The translations under genes and the position numbers were made by a program. Shown here piece by piece: positions 23,116-34,549 of a stretch of 64,000 nucleotides of DNA. Position 1 is the first letter of the stretch, and every line of letters starts with the position of its first letter. The notes below the pieces were generated by a model, which ran no database searches, was not told where the DNA came from, and saw nothing but the letters and a program-made list of their open reading frames with translations. The DNA comes from Lophius americanus (lineage: Eukaryota > Chordata > Actinopteri > Lophiiformes > Lophiidae): NCBI GenBank assembly GCA_037951165.1, contig JBBDHG010000041.1, positions 2,267,001-2,331,000 of the forward strand. The letters are read 5' to 3'.

Positions 23116-24215
23116 TCAGAAGCTCGACTCGGGGACGGTCTTCTTCCGTCCCAGTGAGGTGGTGCTGTAACGCGTCCTCTGCAGGGCTCCATGAGACGGT
23201 CTCTCTGCCGTGGACGTCCCATTGCGATGCAAAGACGCCGTCCTGCGCATCCTCTGCTCGGTTTTGGTGGGGATGTTGGAGGAGCTCTGGGAGCGTTTGA
23301 TGTCAGACGTGGGTCGCCCCGCCTTGCCGTTTGTCAGCTCATCGCCCAGATGGCTTAGTCCGTTATGAGCGCCTCCTTCCACGCCAGCTCCTCCTCCTGC
23401 CACCCCATTTGACAGCGAGAGCCGAGAGAGGCTCCTCCTGCCGCCTTCGTCACCAGATCCTCTCCCTCCCTCGCTGTCCCTGGACCTCCTTGAGTCCTTT
23501 TCCTTCTTTAGAAAGTTTCCTTTAAAGAAAGACAACAGTCCCTCACGGCTCTTGGAAACTTCTCCTTTCTTGGTTCTATCGTTTTCTTCACCGGGTAGTT
23601 CCCTGTCAGCCCTGTCCCCTCTCTGTCTTCGTAAAGTCCCATCATGAAGGAAGGGTGTGCTGGAGCTGGGCTGAACTCCAGGATCCTGAGGAGCTCTGGA
23701 GGAGCTCTGCTTTCTCTCATCCTTCCTCCTGGTGAGGGTGTTACTGCTGGAGCTGCTGATGATATTGGAGATGGTCTCATTTCTTGTTTGGCCTCCCTTG
23801 CTGCGTCTCAAGCTGGACGTCTTTTCTGATGGCCTCCGCTGACCTTCTGGAACCTGCGGAGACTCCTCTACTGCCCTACCCGCACAACTTACACTCCCGA
23901 CAATAGAGGATCGCACATTGGTGGGAGCCTGGCGCTCAAAAGCTTCCTTGGCACCGTGTGGTTCACCCATCAACGTCGCTATCGGATCCTTCGTGCACCG
24001 GGGGCGGCGGCCAGATTCTAAGTACTGCACCAGCTCCACAGGGGCAGGATCTTGGGCAGATGGAGGTACTGTATCAGGTTTTCGTCTTTCCTTCGAACCT
24101 AAGGACCAGCGCAGAGGAAGCACTTTGCTCAGGGTGTCCTTGGTTTTGCTGGGGGCCCTCATGCTCTCGCTGCGTCCCTTAACGCCCCTGACAAGTTTCC
24201 CGCTTTCAGGACGAC
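23116..24215 (-). CDS. usp43: usp43 last exon, C-terminal tail
   Basis: A single 1100-base exon encoding in-window residues 586-951 and the stop (TGA at 23118-23116). It opens with GRPESGKLVRGVKGRS and LPLRWSLGSKE...VELVQYLESGRRPR. A long Ser/Arg/Gly/Lys-rich, probably disordered region follows, with LLSFFKGNFLKKEKDSRR in the middle, and the end is LQRTRYSTTSLGRKK then TVPESSF. Both ends resemble human USP43; the middle is low-complexity and poorly conserved in the family. The acceptor is TTTCTAG. Antisense reading frames over this exon are shadows. Confidence 0.93.
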
Positions 24216-24326
24216 CTAGAAAGAAATGAAAGAGAAGTTATGAACCTCAAAAGGAAAAAAAATGTATCCAATGAATGAAGCAACTGAACTGATCGGGTCA
24301 AGTTCAGGGAACGGCCCCCCCCCCAC

Positions 24327-24488
24327 CTCTTTCCTCTTTAGAGTCATTGTCATAGAAGACTGGAGATTCAGGCGCGTCACGCAAGGAAGCAGGGATGGTG
24401 GTGGAGGATTGAGAGAGCAGACTGCCTCTCTCGCTGTCCCCCGTCAGCCGGATCAACCAATGGTCGGACATCGATGAGCTTGTGGATT
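24327..24488 (-). CDS. usp43: usp43 exon (in-window 13), post-catalytic
   Basis: Encodes STSSSMSDHWLIRLTGDS, then ERGSLLSQSSTTIP and ESPVFYDNDSKEER, residues 532-585. The SDHWL.RL block just after the USP domain is shared with USP43. The acceptor is ATCTCCCAG and the donor AGAG|GTGGGG, with phase 1 on both sides. Confidence 0.92.
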
Positions 24489-24984
24489 CTGGGAGATCCA
24501 AAGGAGAGAAAGTGATGTAAGTACGTCTTCGTCAGTTTAGAACTGCATCATCATTATGTGACTCATGGAGGACAGTGTAAACAAAAAGTATTAATGGAAG
24601 TTCTGGTAGAAAACTTCTCGTGCCAATAGTTCTGACAGAGATTCGGGTGGGAATTTATGCTCATGGCGTCTTCCTCAGGAGGAAGATGCTAATTTTCTGC
24701 TGCACAATTCTGGGGTTATGATCAGCTACAATCAAACCTCCTTAAGGGAAGGAGAGGGGCTTGAAAAGAAGGAGATTCATGAACCACCAAAGACGAGAGG
24801 CTTACAGTTCCAGTCAATAACTGGAAAAATGCTATTTAATAGGTGCCAACAGAACAGAAGAGCGATTTCATCCATTGGGCTAAAAGGATGGCGTATAATA
24901 CAGTTTCTATCATGTGTTCCCTTTGATGTGGGTCACCATAAATCAACATCTTATGCTGAAACTATGACTATGATGTCGTCCCCG

Positions 24985-25360
24985 ACAGCAATGGTATATC
25001 CTCAAAGAAAGTCCCCAATCCCCTCCGTTGTACAAGCAATCACCCTGATTGAACTCCTCAAATTAACGTTGAAGCGCCCCCTAGTGTTGGACGTATATAA
25101 CCAATCTCTACCACGCCTGCTCTTTCTCGCACTAAGACATATGAAGGTATAAAGTTTGAAAAGGATCCATGAACTAGTTCTGGAGTTATGTCCAGGAAAA
25201 ACATTGTTTTTCATAAAAAAAAATCTCCCCCTTGTGATTAAAGCATGAACTACTAGAGTAAAATAGTAATAGTAAGAAAGATCTCCTTGATCCGATTCAC
25301 ATGCACTTAATTTGGACTAAATCGGACCGAGGGTTAAGAAGTTATGGTCCTGAATACAAT
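24985..25360 (+). mobile_element. Palindrome-tipped TIR element copy in usp43 intron
   Basis: Begins near GGTATATCCTCAAAGAAAG and continues CCCCAATCCCCTCCGTTGTA, GCGCCCCCTAGTGTTGG, then AGATCTCCTTGATCCGATTC and GGACTAAATCGGACCGAGGG. The 3' terminal repeat is missing. Confidence 0.8.
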
Positions 25361-25799
25361 GTTTTTTGTAGAAAGCTATATCTGTGCCGTGGGGGTTTAT
25401 GGAGTTTGTAAGTGCTGAAAATGAAGCAAATGCTATGTTAACAATCTCTCGGACTCGGGGCTGGGTTTGGACAAATATTTAGAAATAGTTTTCGGGTTCA
25501 AGTCGGGAAAGCCGAAGTGGGCTTCAGTCCCGACATCCAACATAACATCCTGCTTTCAAGATCTCCTTGTGAAAACTACGTGTAACAGTAGAATAAAAAG
25601 TAACGGAAGAAGATCTCGTGATCTCAAATCCAAATGAAAAAATCCTCAATTCTCATTTTTAGTCAGAAACGCTTTATTATTGTTATTTTCTTTATTATAT
25701 GCACATCATATTTGGCACATCCTAGAGGTATCCTAAAGGTCTTACAACATTTAAAACTCCGTTTGGAGTAGTGACGTCACAATGTGGCTATTGCTGCCT

Positions 25800-26185
25800 A
25801 TGTTCCTCTGATTCCTTTGATGTCTCTTTGTGGGTGGAGCTGTGGGCTCAGTTTCAAGAGTTCCTTTGAGTCCTCTGATATTTATTTGGGGAGGCAGGAG
25901 CCGGGGGTTCCGATAACAGAGATCCTTTGATGTTATTTTGAGGGTGGAGTTGAGGGCTCAGTTTCAAGAGTTCCTTTAATGTTTTTTTTTGGGTGTGCAG
26001 CTCAGGGCTCAGTGGGCTGAACAGAGACTCTGAAGTGGACGGCACAGGAGACCCGCGGCTAGAGAGCGCCTGAGAGAAGTCTGTTGGTAGATTTATAGTC
26101 TGGCAATAAGTCAGACATTAATGATTTTTCCCGAACAAAGAGGACTGCTGTGCCTTGGCGGAGGTTTGTGCTCTCAGAGAGTTTT
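25800..26185 (+). mobile_element. Dispersed repeat with GGGCTGAACAGAGAC block (copy 1)
   Basis: CTCAGTGGGCTGAACAGAGA, TCTGGCAATAAGTCAGAC and GGAGGTTTGTGCTCTCAGAG recur in the same order at 51655-51870 and, inverted, in part at 44285-44425. Several related TCCTTTGATGTT-type subrepeats precede it. Family unknown. Confidence 0.55.
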
Positions 26186-26189
26186 TCAA

Positions 26190-27060
26190 GTTTAAAATTT
26201 CATTTTTTTTCTCCGAACCGTACAGAGTAAACAGCAGCGCCTATTCATTTGTGCTGTTTGCAACAGCTTCCACAGCTGCCTCTGACGATGACTGGAAAGG
26301 GAAATATTTCAAAAATGAGGCTACTCCCTCTGAATCAGACCAGACTCACTCTGAACAAAGGCTATCTTATAAGTAACTAAAATAAAGTCATGATTACATA
26401 ATAAACTAGAAATTGCTTTTTGGCCTTGGACAACACTGTCTGAGGTTTTCCGCTGTGTTCCTGAAGTTCTCAGTTTTTCACTGATGATCTCTTCAGGAAA
26501 TCTACAATGATAGAAAATATTTCTTTAAGATATGGACTTTAAATACACGACGCAGGGGTGCGGGTGTTTTTGTGAATACGCCACTCCAGTGGGTGTGGTC
26601 GGTGGGCGCATGGTCACGGTACAACAAACCCAAGACAGCGTGAAGGAAACCAATGAACAAACATCACAAGGAAACATAATGGAGATGCCAAAGATCTCCG
26701 TTATCCATGTCGTTACGCTACATTCCGAGACGAGGATCGTGGTCATTCCGCCTTTTGTTTGTTTTTACCTGATTTATGACGAGCAAAACAATCAACTGTC
26801 ACCGACTACGTCACAAAAAGACGCTGTGCTGACTTGAATGCTCCAGTCCTCAGGTTAGAAAATCACACGTAATGTATTTTCCAGGAAGATTTTTCCATGA
26901 AATATTTAGTAGGCGGCAGTTAATATGTAATAATAACTATAATAAATATCATTATTCATTCATCATTATTGTAAAATTACTTATAACCTGTGTTCTATTC
27001 ATGGACGAGTCTCACGGAGAACCACACTTAACATTCTTACCGTATTCCAATAAATAAACG
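26190..27060. other. usp43 intron, no recognised feature
   Basis: Intron sequence with no repeat or exon identified. Confidence 0.4.
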
Positions 27061-27063
27061 TAC

Positions 27064-27222
27064 CTCTGCTGGAGAAATTGGCCGACCATTGAGGAATGGT
27101 GTTGCGGCGCTGGTAGAACAGGATGTACGCTCCTCTGGTGCACACTTCCTCCTCCGGCACCAGGTCCACGCTGCTGTCGTCGTAGCTGTACCACTGTCCG
27201 TCCACCGAGTTCCTGCAGTAAG
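27064..27222 (-). CDS. usp43: usp43 exon (in-window 12), catalytic Asp box
   Basis: Encodes YCRNSVDGQWYSYDDSSV, then the EEEVCTRGAYILFYQRR block and NTIPQWSANFSSR, residues 479-531. The Asp pair after WYSY supplies the third triad residue, and AYILFYQRR is the last strand of the USP domain. The acceptor is CTGACCCAG and the donor AGAG|GTACGT, with phase 1 on both sides. Confidence 0.95.
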
Positions 27223-27714
27223 CTGGGTCAGACAACAACGGCGAGGACAACCGAGTCAATTTCATTACGGCAATAATGTGGGAAGAATTAAAAAGGTGAC
27301 CAATCAGAAGGACAGCGCCAAATTTCATCTTGCGAACTTTAAATGGCTCCTCATGTCCAAACAATTTCACCAAATAACAATCTCCGCAATCTCACGTTCC
27401 ATCTGGAATACTTCCCACCTTCTAACGAACAAAAACTTAACATGTGTTTTCCATAATAATATTCATTTTTGCTCTCAGTTGGCCCAGAACTACGGCGCTG
27501 AGGGGACTGGATATTTTATTTTTTAGAATTTCTTCTCACCAAATGCTTTAACCTTCGCTCATTAATTTCACTCCTGCTTAATATCACATTTTTAAAAGGA
27601 ATAATATAATCCGGAATCAGAGCATCTTTTCTGCATATGCCGACTTTGGGAACCAAATATGTTACAATATTTACTTTGCATCCACCCAACACAAAAACTA
27701 GCCCCACTCTGTCG

Positions 27715-28036
27715 TACCCCACAAAGGGGGTATATCCCTGAAAAGTCCCCAATCCCCTGCATTGTGCAAGCAATCCCCTTGATTGAAATTTAATGTGATG
27801 TTGTGTCTACAGAATATTTTATATTTGAAAACTTTTGGAGATGAGGCTCCCCCTATTGACAGACATTTACCAACCAACTTTTCCTAAAATCACTCCAGTT
27901 CTTCCTCGCACTAAGGTCTATGTAGGTATATTATTTGAAAATGATCCATTAATTTTTTTTTGGAGTTATCGCGCTAACGCGAAGAATCTGCGGCAGACGC
28001 AGCAGCGACAGCGATTCCATAATATCCCCTGGCACC
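27715..28036 (+). mobile_element. Palindrome-tipped TIR element copy, direct
   Basis: GGGGTATATCCCTGAAAAGT, CCCCAATCCCCTGCATTGTG, GAGGCTCCCCCTATTGACAG and a 3' part GCAGCGACAGCGATTCCATA. It is followed at once by a minisatellite. Confidence 0.8.
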
Positions 28037-28067
28037 TGATCACAACCCATCTCCTTATATACATATC

Positions 28068-28515
28068 CCTCTGCCCCCTCACTTCTCCTCCCTCTGTCCC
28101 CTCACTTCTCCTCCCTCTGCCCCTTCACTTCTCCTCCCTCTGCCCCCTCACTTCTCCTCCCTCTGCCCCCTCACTTCTCCTCCCTCTGCCCCCTCACTTC
28201 TCCTCCCTCTGTCCCTTCACTTCTCCTCACTTCTGTCCCTTCACTTCTCCTCACTTCTGTCCCCTCACTTCTCCTCCCTCTGCCCCCTCACTTCTCCTCC
28301 CTCTGTCCTTTCACTTCTCCTCCCTGTCCCTTCACTTCTCCTCACTTCTGTCCCCTCACTTCTCCTCATTTCTGCCCCCTCACTTCTCCTCCCTCTGTCC
28401 CTTCACTTCTCCTCCCTCTGTCCCCTCACTTCTCCTCCCTCTGTCCCCTCACTTCTCCTCCCTCTGTCCCCTCACTTCTCCTCCCTCTGTCCCTTCACTT
28501 CTCCTCCCTCGGCCC
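28068..28515. repeat. 23-bp pyrimidine-rich minisatellite
   Basis: About twenty copies of a CCCCTCACTTCTCCTCCCTC-type unit, with shorter variants. The 232-codon + strand frame over it is a by-product. Confidence 0.95.
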
Positions 28516-28529
28516 CTGACGATTTTTTT

Positions 28530-28912
28530 CTAAATTTTGATGCATCTGAATTGACTCAAGGCAATTTTTAACTCAGAGTGAGGAAGAACTGGATTGATTT
28601 TTGGAATTGGGTTTAATATTTCTGCCACTAGGGGGAGCTTTACTTTCTTAACCATCGGTCCGATTTTTTCCAAATTTGGTGCATATGAAAGGACTTGCAG
28701 AGATCTTTATAGTATATATTATATTTTACTCCAATAGTTAATATTTTACTGACTAAGGGGAGCTTCCTTTTTTTTCCCCTCCAAAAGACACTCTGTTATC
28801 TTTTTGGGCATAACTTCACATTCAATTTGAGGAGTTGAATCGGGAGGATTGCTTGTACAACGCAGTGGTTTGGGGACTTTTCTGGGACCTTGCTGTTTGG
28901 GACAACAGAATA
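28530..28912 (-). mobile_element. Palindrome-tipped TIR element copy, inverted
   Basis: Reverse orientation of the element: ACTAGGGGGAGCTTTAC, GGTCCGATTTTTTCCAAATT, GCTTGTACAACGCAGTGG, and a terminal TGCTGTTTGGGACAACAG. It forms an inverted pair with the copy at 27715-28036. Confidence 0.8.
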
Positions 28913-28987
28913 AGCCTTATTCATAAATGTATTGTAAAGATAACCACAAACAGACTCAGCGCCATCTCACACCTTTCTAATCCTCAC

Positions 28988-29237
28988 CTGTGTAATGTCC
29001 TCCGTGCATTCCTCCATGATGGTTGCAGACAGCGTAGAGTTCGTACAGGTAGTCGTGGGGGAGGATCAGGTCGGGAGGTTGTTCTGTCTTGCTTGAAGGC
29101 TGCTTCCGGGACGGTGGACCACCTCCTGAGTTTAGGTTCTTCGTACTTTGACTCCTCTTCACGACATGGGGCGCCATGTCCAAACCGGTCATGGGGAACC
29201 GCACCAGGGTCGAAAGCTTGTTTCGCCGTTCGCCAAC
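28988..29237 (-). CDS. usp43: usp43 exon (in-window 11), catalytic His box
   Basis: Encodes VGERRNKLSTLVRFPMTG, LDMAPHVVKRSQS, a variable linker, and YLYELYAVCNHHGGMHGG followed by HYT, residues 396-478. The GGHYT His is the general-base residue of the USP catalytic triad. The acceptor is TGGAACAG and the donor ACAG|GTGAGG. It enters in phase 0 and leaves in phase 1. Confidence 0.95.
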
Positions 29238-29434
29238 CTGTTCCAACATTTGTTATTTATGTGTAAAGTTCTGGCATAGTAAGGAACAGACATTTTACGA
29301 CTAATTGATTAAACTGCCATCAAATTATAGCTGCTTTAGGGTCACATTGACAAAATAATTTTAAGAAATGAGATTACCAGATTAAAGTCGGAATATTGCG
29401 AGAAATGAATCATAATTGAACAAGAAAAAAGTTT

Positions 29435-29682
29435 GAATTTTACATGAATAAAGTTGGAATTTTACATGAATAAAGTCGGAATTTTACACAAATAAAGACG
29501 GAATTTACATGAATGAAGTCAGAATTTTACATGAATGAAGTCAGAATTTACATGAATAAAATTGGAATTTTACATGAATAAAGTCAGAATTTTACATTTA
29601 TGAAGTCAGAATTTTACATGAATAAAATTGGAATTTTACATGAATAAAGTCAGAATTTTACATGAATGAAATCAGAATTTTA
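29435..29682. repeat. 21-bp AT-rich minisatellite
   Basis: About twelve copies of a GAATTTTACATGAATAAAGTC-like unit. Confidence 0.9.
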
Positions 29683-29714
29683 GGCTGCTCATTGGAGGGG
29701 AGGCGACTTTTATC

Positions 29715-29800
29715 ATAATAATAATAATAATCATACATTTAATTTATAATGCACTTTACATTTGGATCAAATCTCAAAGTGCTAAATCATGTAAAATTTA
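29715..29800. mobile_element. Retroelement tail with AAT repeat (copy 2, short)
   Basis: AATAATAATAATAATCATAC then TTTAATTTATAATGCACTTT and CAAATCTCAAAGTGCTA, as in the copies at 4722 and 47795. Confidence 0.6.
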
Positions 29801-32005
29801 CAACTTTACTCACGTAAAATAACGACTTAATTCTCGTAATATTAGATTCATCTATGGGCCAGGGACCACTGGGCCTGGTCTCTGGCCCAGTCAAGGCTTT
29901 GGAGCAGCGGTTTCAAATCTCAGGTATTATGACAATTTATTCATATCTCATTGAATCATTTTTTTAAGAATTCTGAAAAAAAAAAAGAAGAAGCAAGGTG
30001 AAAGAAATTAATCAAACGAAGGATGAAATTAAAAATAGATCCGCATGATTAATGTTTTATGTCTCCTTATCTATCAGGACTGTTGCACGGAATAATTTAC
30101 AATTAAAAAGTTTTCAATCACAGGCATCAACAACAGACAGAAAACTAAATTATTCAGTTTAAATCTAAAATCATTCTTTTTAAATGAACCATTTCAACAA
30201 AATGGAACTTGAAATGGTGAATGGCGCGGATGATTAAGCGCCGCGTAATTAATTCCGTAATTAATGTTTTTGTTCTCATCCATATTCCCTCCGGAGCGCC
30301 GTAGCATCGCTCTCCTCTAAGGATTAATCTGGAGTTTATGAAGAGTGACTGCATAAACGCTGATATCTGGAAACACAGAAGCAGGGCGGAGCGTCAGCGT
30401 TGGCGCTTTTTGATTGATGCATCGGCTATCGCGGTGCATTCTGGGATTTATAGTGTCCGTGGTGTTTGTGCTGAATATCAGCGGGAGGGTTATTAGAGAA
30501 ATTCGATTTCGTCTCGCGGCCTTGAGTTCCACATGTGGTCTCTGGAGGAAGTCGGCCTGTTGTTGTTTTTTTTGAAGTAACAAAAACGTCACGTTGTGAA
30601 GGATGAATTGGGAATCACATCCCCGTTGATTATCGGTTCATTTTAAGAACCCCCCTCACCCCGCCTTCAGGCAACTTTCTTCCAATGAATTTCGATCCCC
30701 TCTACAACCCCACTGTCGCCCACTGTGTCTTTATGTGTTTTTATGTGTTTTCTCTGTTATAACGTGACAATGACACTCTCTGTCGTAGCAGGAGTGTCGG
30801 CTCTTCTGTAGCTGTCACTCAGTCTACCCGAGAATGGCGTTCTCGCAAGTGGAAACTCCATTGAGATTTATGCAGTAGCACAAAAGAAGATGCAACCGCA
30901 TTTAAAAAAGTAGAAACGTATTTTCAGTTTCACACACACACAGAACGGTTTGAAACTGATTAGGAGGGATGAGGAGCGTTTGAAAAGACAAAAACCTTGT
31001 ACTTTGATTTGGTGGAAGAACCTCAGAAACTGCTGCTGACCTTAGAAAAGAACCTCTGGGGAATATTGTTGAATTTTTTTTGGCCACGTTATCTCGATGC
31101 AACTTTTTTGAGCTAGCGGCTGTTTAGCGTCTGTGTTTCCGCTTCCTATCACGCGACCTCTTTCTGGCCAATCAAAATACGGTGATGACGAAGTGATGCA
31201 AGTTGTCACGCGGAACGCATCGTTTAAGAACGTGCGTGGACCATGAAGATGAGGAGGCGGAGAGGAGGAAGACATTAGAAACATTGGTACTCCTTTTCCC
31301 GCCCAAAAATAGAATGTTGCTAGTTCGCTGCTGGTACTAGTGCCAGTGCTCAGTTTGTTGCCTAAGAACCTGTTTGCTATTCCATTGGCAGGGAGCCAAG
31401 TCAGAGCCACGTCATTACGTCACCGTGTGACGTAATCGATTCTCGGCTCTAGACTGGAATATCGCTAAAAGGAACCACCAGGCAAATCGAAGCGAACCGA
31501 TACGAAATACGATCATTTTGAGTCTCTGGTAGGATAAAATACATCTCCCCTCTGGCATCGCTGACGCTGCCTGACACACACACTTACAGTTTAGCTGCAG
31601 AGAGTTAAACTTGTGGCAGGCCCGACGGTGAGCGCTTTGCTAGCTTGGGAAAGCTAGCATGCATTATATTTGAGAGAAGTGATTACTCTGAAAGCCCTTT
31701 GTGTGTGAGTGACTTTGAGGTGCAGTACTCGCGCTGAATGACGCACAAAACGGAGATTGTGTAACGGCACAAAGCCCAACGGGCGGCTGCCGCCTTGATG
31801 ATAACGCTTCAGAAATATCATCGCTGCGTTGCGTCGCCAAATTCTTGTATAGACGATAAAACTCACGCAACTGGGAAGTTAACAAAAAAGGAAAGCCGGT
31901 TGTTTCTTACAGGCTCAGGGAAAGTGAGTGAACTTGTTTTTTGGTTGTTGTTTTTTTTTCCAGAAAAATCTCCATTGAGGGAAACATAACGTCAAATTCT
32001 AGGCG
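29800..32005. other. usp43 intron, mostly unexplained
   Basis: No exon seen. The segment 31400-31440 has clustered TGACGT/ACGTCA-like motifs (CACGTCATTACGTCACCGTG). A perfect GCTAGCTT/AAGCTAGC hairpin lies near 31640-31660. Part of it may be a decayed DNA transposon. Confidence 0.35.
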
Positions 32006-32010
32006 AGCAT

Positions 32011-32565
32011 GGAGGAGCTATGATGACCTCAGACTAGAGTTGAAGGTCATCATGGAGGAGCTATGATGACCTCAGACTAGAGTTGAAGGTCATCATGGAG
32101 GAGCTATGATGACCTCAGACTAGAGTTGAAGGTCATCATGGAGGAGCTCTGATGACCTCAGACTAGAGTTGAAGGTCATCATGGAGGAGCTCTGATGACC
32201 TCAGACTAGAGTTGAAGGTCATCATGGAGGAGCTCTGATGACCTCAGACTTGAGTTGGAGGTCATCATGGAGGAGCTATGATGACCTCAGGCTGACCTCA
32301 GGCTTCAGTTGAAGGTCATCATGGAGGAGCTCTGATGACCTCAGACTTGAGTCGGAGGTCATCATGGAGGAGCTCTGATGACCTCAGACTTGAGTTGGAG
32401 GTCATCATGGAGGAGCTATGATGACCTCAGGCTGACCTCAGGCTTCAGTTGAAGGTCATCATGGAGGAGCTCTGATGACCTCAGACTTGAGTCGGAGGTC
32501 ATCATGGAGGAGCTCTGATGACCTCAGACTTGAGTCGGAGGTCATCATGGAGGAGCTATGATGAC
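32011..32565. repeat. 43-bp minisatellite rich in AGGTCA half-sites
   Basis: About thirteen units containing CATCATGGAGGAGCTATGAT and GACCTCAGACTAGAGTTGAA. Each unit carries ATGATGACCT and its reverse complement AGGTCATCAT. Two longer units insert GCTGACCTCAG, making TGACCT-N5-TGACCT at 32282-32298 and 32422-32438. Confidence 0.95.
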
Positions 32566-32737
32566 GAAGCTGAAGTGCTGAAGTGAGATGCCAAAGAAAG
32601 AACGACAAGAGGATGAATGATGAAGAAAAATCTTGTCTTCTTGTTCTTTGAAGAAAAGGAATATCTTGTGCTACGTTGTCCTTCAGACAGAATCCGGTGC
32701 CCCCACCATTCGCCATCAGGAACAAGTGGGGCAAGGG

Positions 32738-32842
<105 letters not shown>

Positions 32843-32854
32843 CTGCATGTTCAT

Positions 32855-32925
32855 CATGCAATCATTTACTCATTGCAACCTTTTGTTTAACATAGTTGGA
32901 GGGTTAGATGGACGAAAAGTCGTAT
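32855..32925 (+). repeat. Dispersed 70-bp repeat, direct copy
   Basis: TTTAACATAGTTGGAGGGTT followed by AGATGGACGAAAAGTC is also present, inverted and diverged, at 37016-37085. The flanking sequences differ. Confidence 0.7.
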
Positions 32926-33624
32926 TCTTCTTCTGGGGGCCTGTTGGCGGTCGGCGCCCAACTCATCGTAGAATTATCGCCACTTTATGAACCCGAGTGT
33001 GGATCGTCACCCAGAGCTTTCAATGAAGGGAACCTTTCTTTCAGAGTTCTCTCTCTTCTCTTGGACTCTCGCTGCTTTGATTACCTGAGCTGTGCTGCTC
33101 TGAACGGTTCGACCCATTCGGTTCGTTTGTCACTAATGTCTAATGTCAGAGAAGAGCGGTGGGAGGATGAGGACAGGTATGTCAGGGTGGCCTTTAAATG
33201 TTTCACTCATGTAGTTATGTTCCTCTGTCTAGACACACGATGTAATGGGTTGGGTCCACCTTTGTACGCTTTGACAGTCTCTTTCGATAATATATATGAA
33301 TTAAGGTTTTCTTTTGTGGCTTTTATTTTCAAAGATGCGCTTGGGTGGGCATTATTTTTATTATTATTTTCTATTACTGTCAGTTTATCTGGCATAAGCA
33401 CAATCCCTTCATCCCCCATATCCCAGACTTTTGTTTGAATCTTTGTGTTTAATGAAAAATAAACTTGTTTTTTTTTTTGCACATTTTCTTTGACCCTACG
33501 GGGGTCGCAAAATTGCGAGTTCTGAATTTGGTTCATTCACGGTGAAAGATTTCCCAGTTGGTGAGATTTTCTGTTGCCGTGGCAGCTGATGCGTTGTGTG
33601 TGTGTGCGACGTGAAGCGTCGTTC

Positions 33625-33915
33625 ACGGTGGCGACGGCGGCTCAGGTTGCCAATCATCAACTTCTGCGGAGGCCGGTGGTTCGAACCCTGACCCCTGCAG
33701 TCTACATGGAAGTGCAAGATAATACCAAACCCCAAGCTGCTCCAATTGGCTATTCCATTGTTGCGTGCATGATGGTGTGAGCGGTTGGTTACCGCTCCCG
33801 GTGAAAAGCTGGCGCCTTGAATAGCAGCATTGGTCATCACTGTATGAGTGGGTGAATGCTGACTCGCGTTGTAACGCGCTTTGAGTGGTGGGAGCAGACT
33901 AGTAAAGCGCAGAGT
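33625..33915 (+). mobile_element. tRNA-derived SINE
   Basis: The head has tRNA-like promoter boxes: GGCGGCTCAGGTTGCC (A-box region) and GGTTCGAACCC at 33678-33688 (B box). Then come CTGCAGTCTACATGGAAGTG and a tail with TGTATGAGTGGGTGAATGCT and CGCGCTTTGAGTGG...AGTAAAGCGC. This layout is that of a widespread teleost SINE. It is not a functional tRNA gene. Confidence 0.75.
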
Positions 33916-34233
33916 CGGCATCTCCTGTGGAGGTAAGAGACTGAGTATTATCTGCACTTAGCGTCCTTTACAGCAACCTGAACTTAATCGGTATTGGGCA
34001 TGGAAGGTTTTTGACTATTATTTTTAGTACATTTAATCTTAGCAGCCCTTAATTATAATTATATCCCTGAAAAGTCGGGTATATATGGGTATAGTCATCG
34101 CCGCCGCATCCATGCAGATCCTTTGTGATGACCTCATAACTGACACAAGGGGGAGCTTTAACTGAAGAGGTTTCCGGACATAATTTGTCCACCTTTGGTG
34201 ACAATGAATCGACTCCAGGATATCTATATTGAC

Positions 34234-34540
34234 AGACAGAGACAGACAGAGACAGACAGAGACAAACCCAGACACACAGACAGATAGACAGAGACAGACA
34301 GAGACAAACCCAGACACACAAACAGAGACATAGCCCATAAAGACCCAGACAGACAGCGACAGAGACATACGGACAGACAGAGACAAACCCAGAATGACAT
34401 AGACAGACAGTAAGAGACAGACAGACAGCGACAGACACAGAGACAGACCCAGACCAACATAGACAGACAGAATAAAACAGACAGACCGTCAGAAACAGAC
34501 AGACAGAGACAGACAGACAGAGACAGACAGACAGAGATGA
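34234..34540. repeat. (AGAC)n-type microsatellite
   Basis: Imperfect GACAGACAGA array with a few longer ACAAACCCAGA inserts. Confidence 0.95.
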
Positions 34541-34549
34541 AGGCAGTGA

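Noticed and set aside
23331..24229. Several + strand frames over the last usp43 exon
   Set aside because: Antisense shadows of a well-supported coding exon.
32908..33438. 176-codon + strand frame in a usp43 intron
   Set aside because: It begins inside a dispersed repeat, has no recognised domain and no splice context. Chance or repeat-derived.
33625..33700. Possible tRNA gene because of GGTTCGAACCC
   Set aside because: No cloverleaf closes around it and the rest matches a SINE body and tail.
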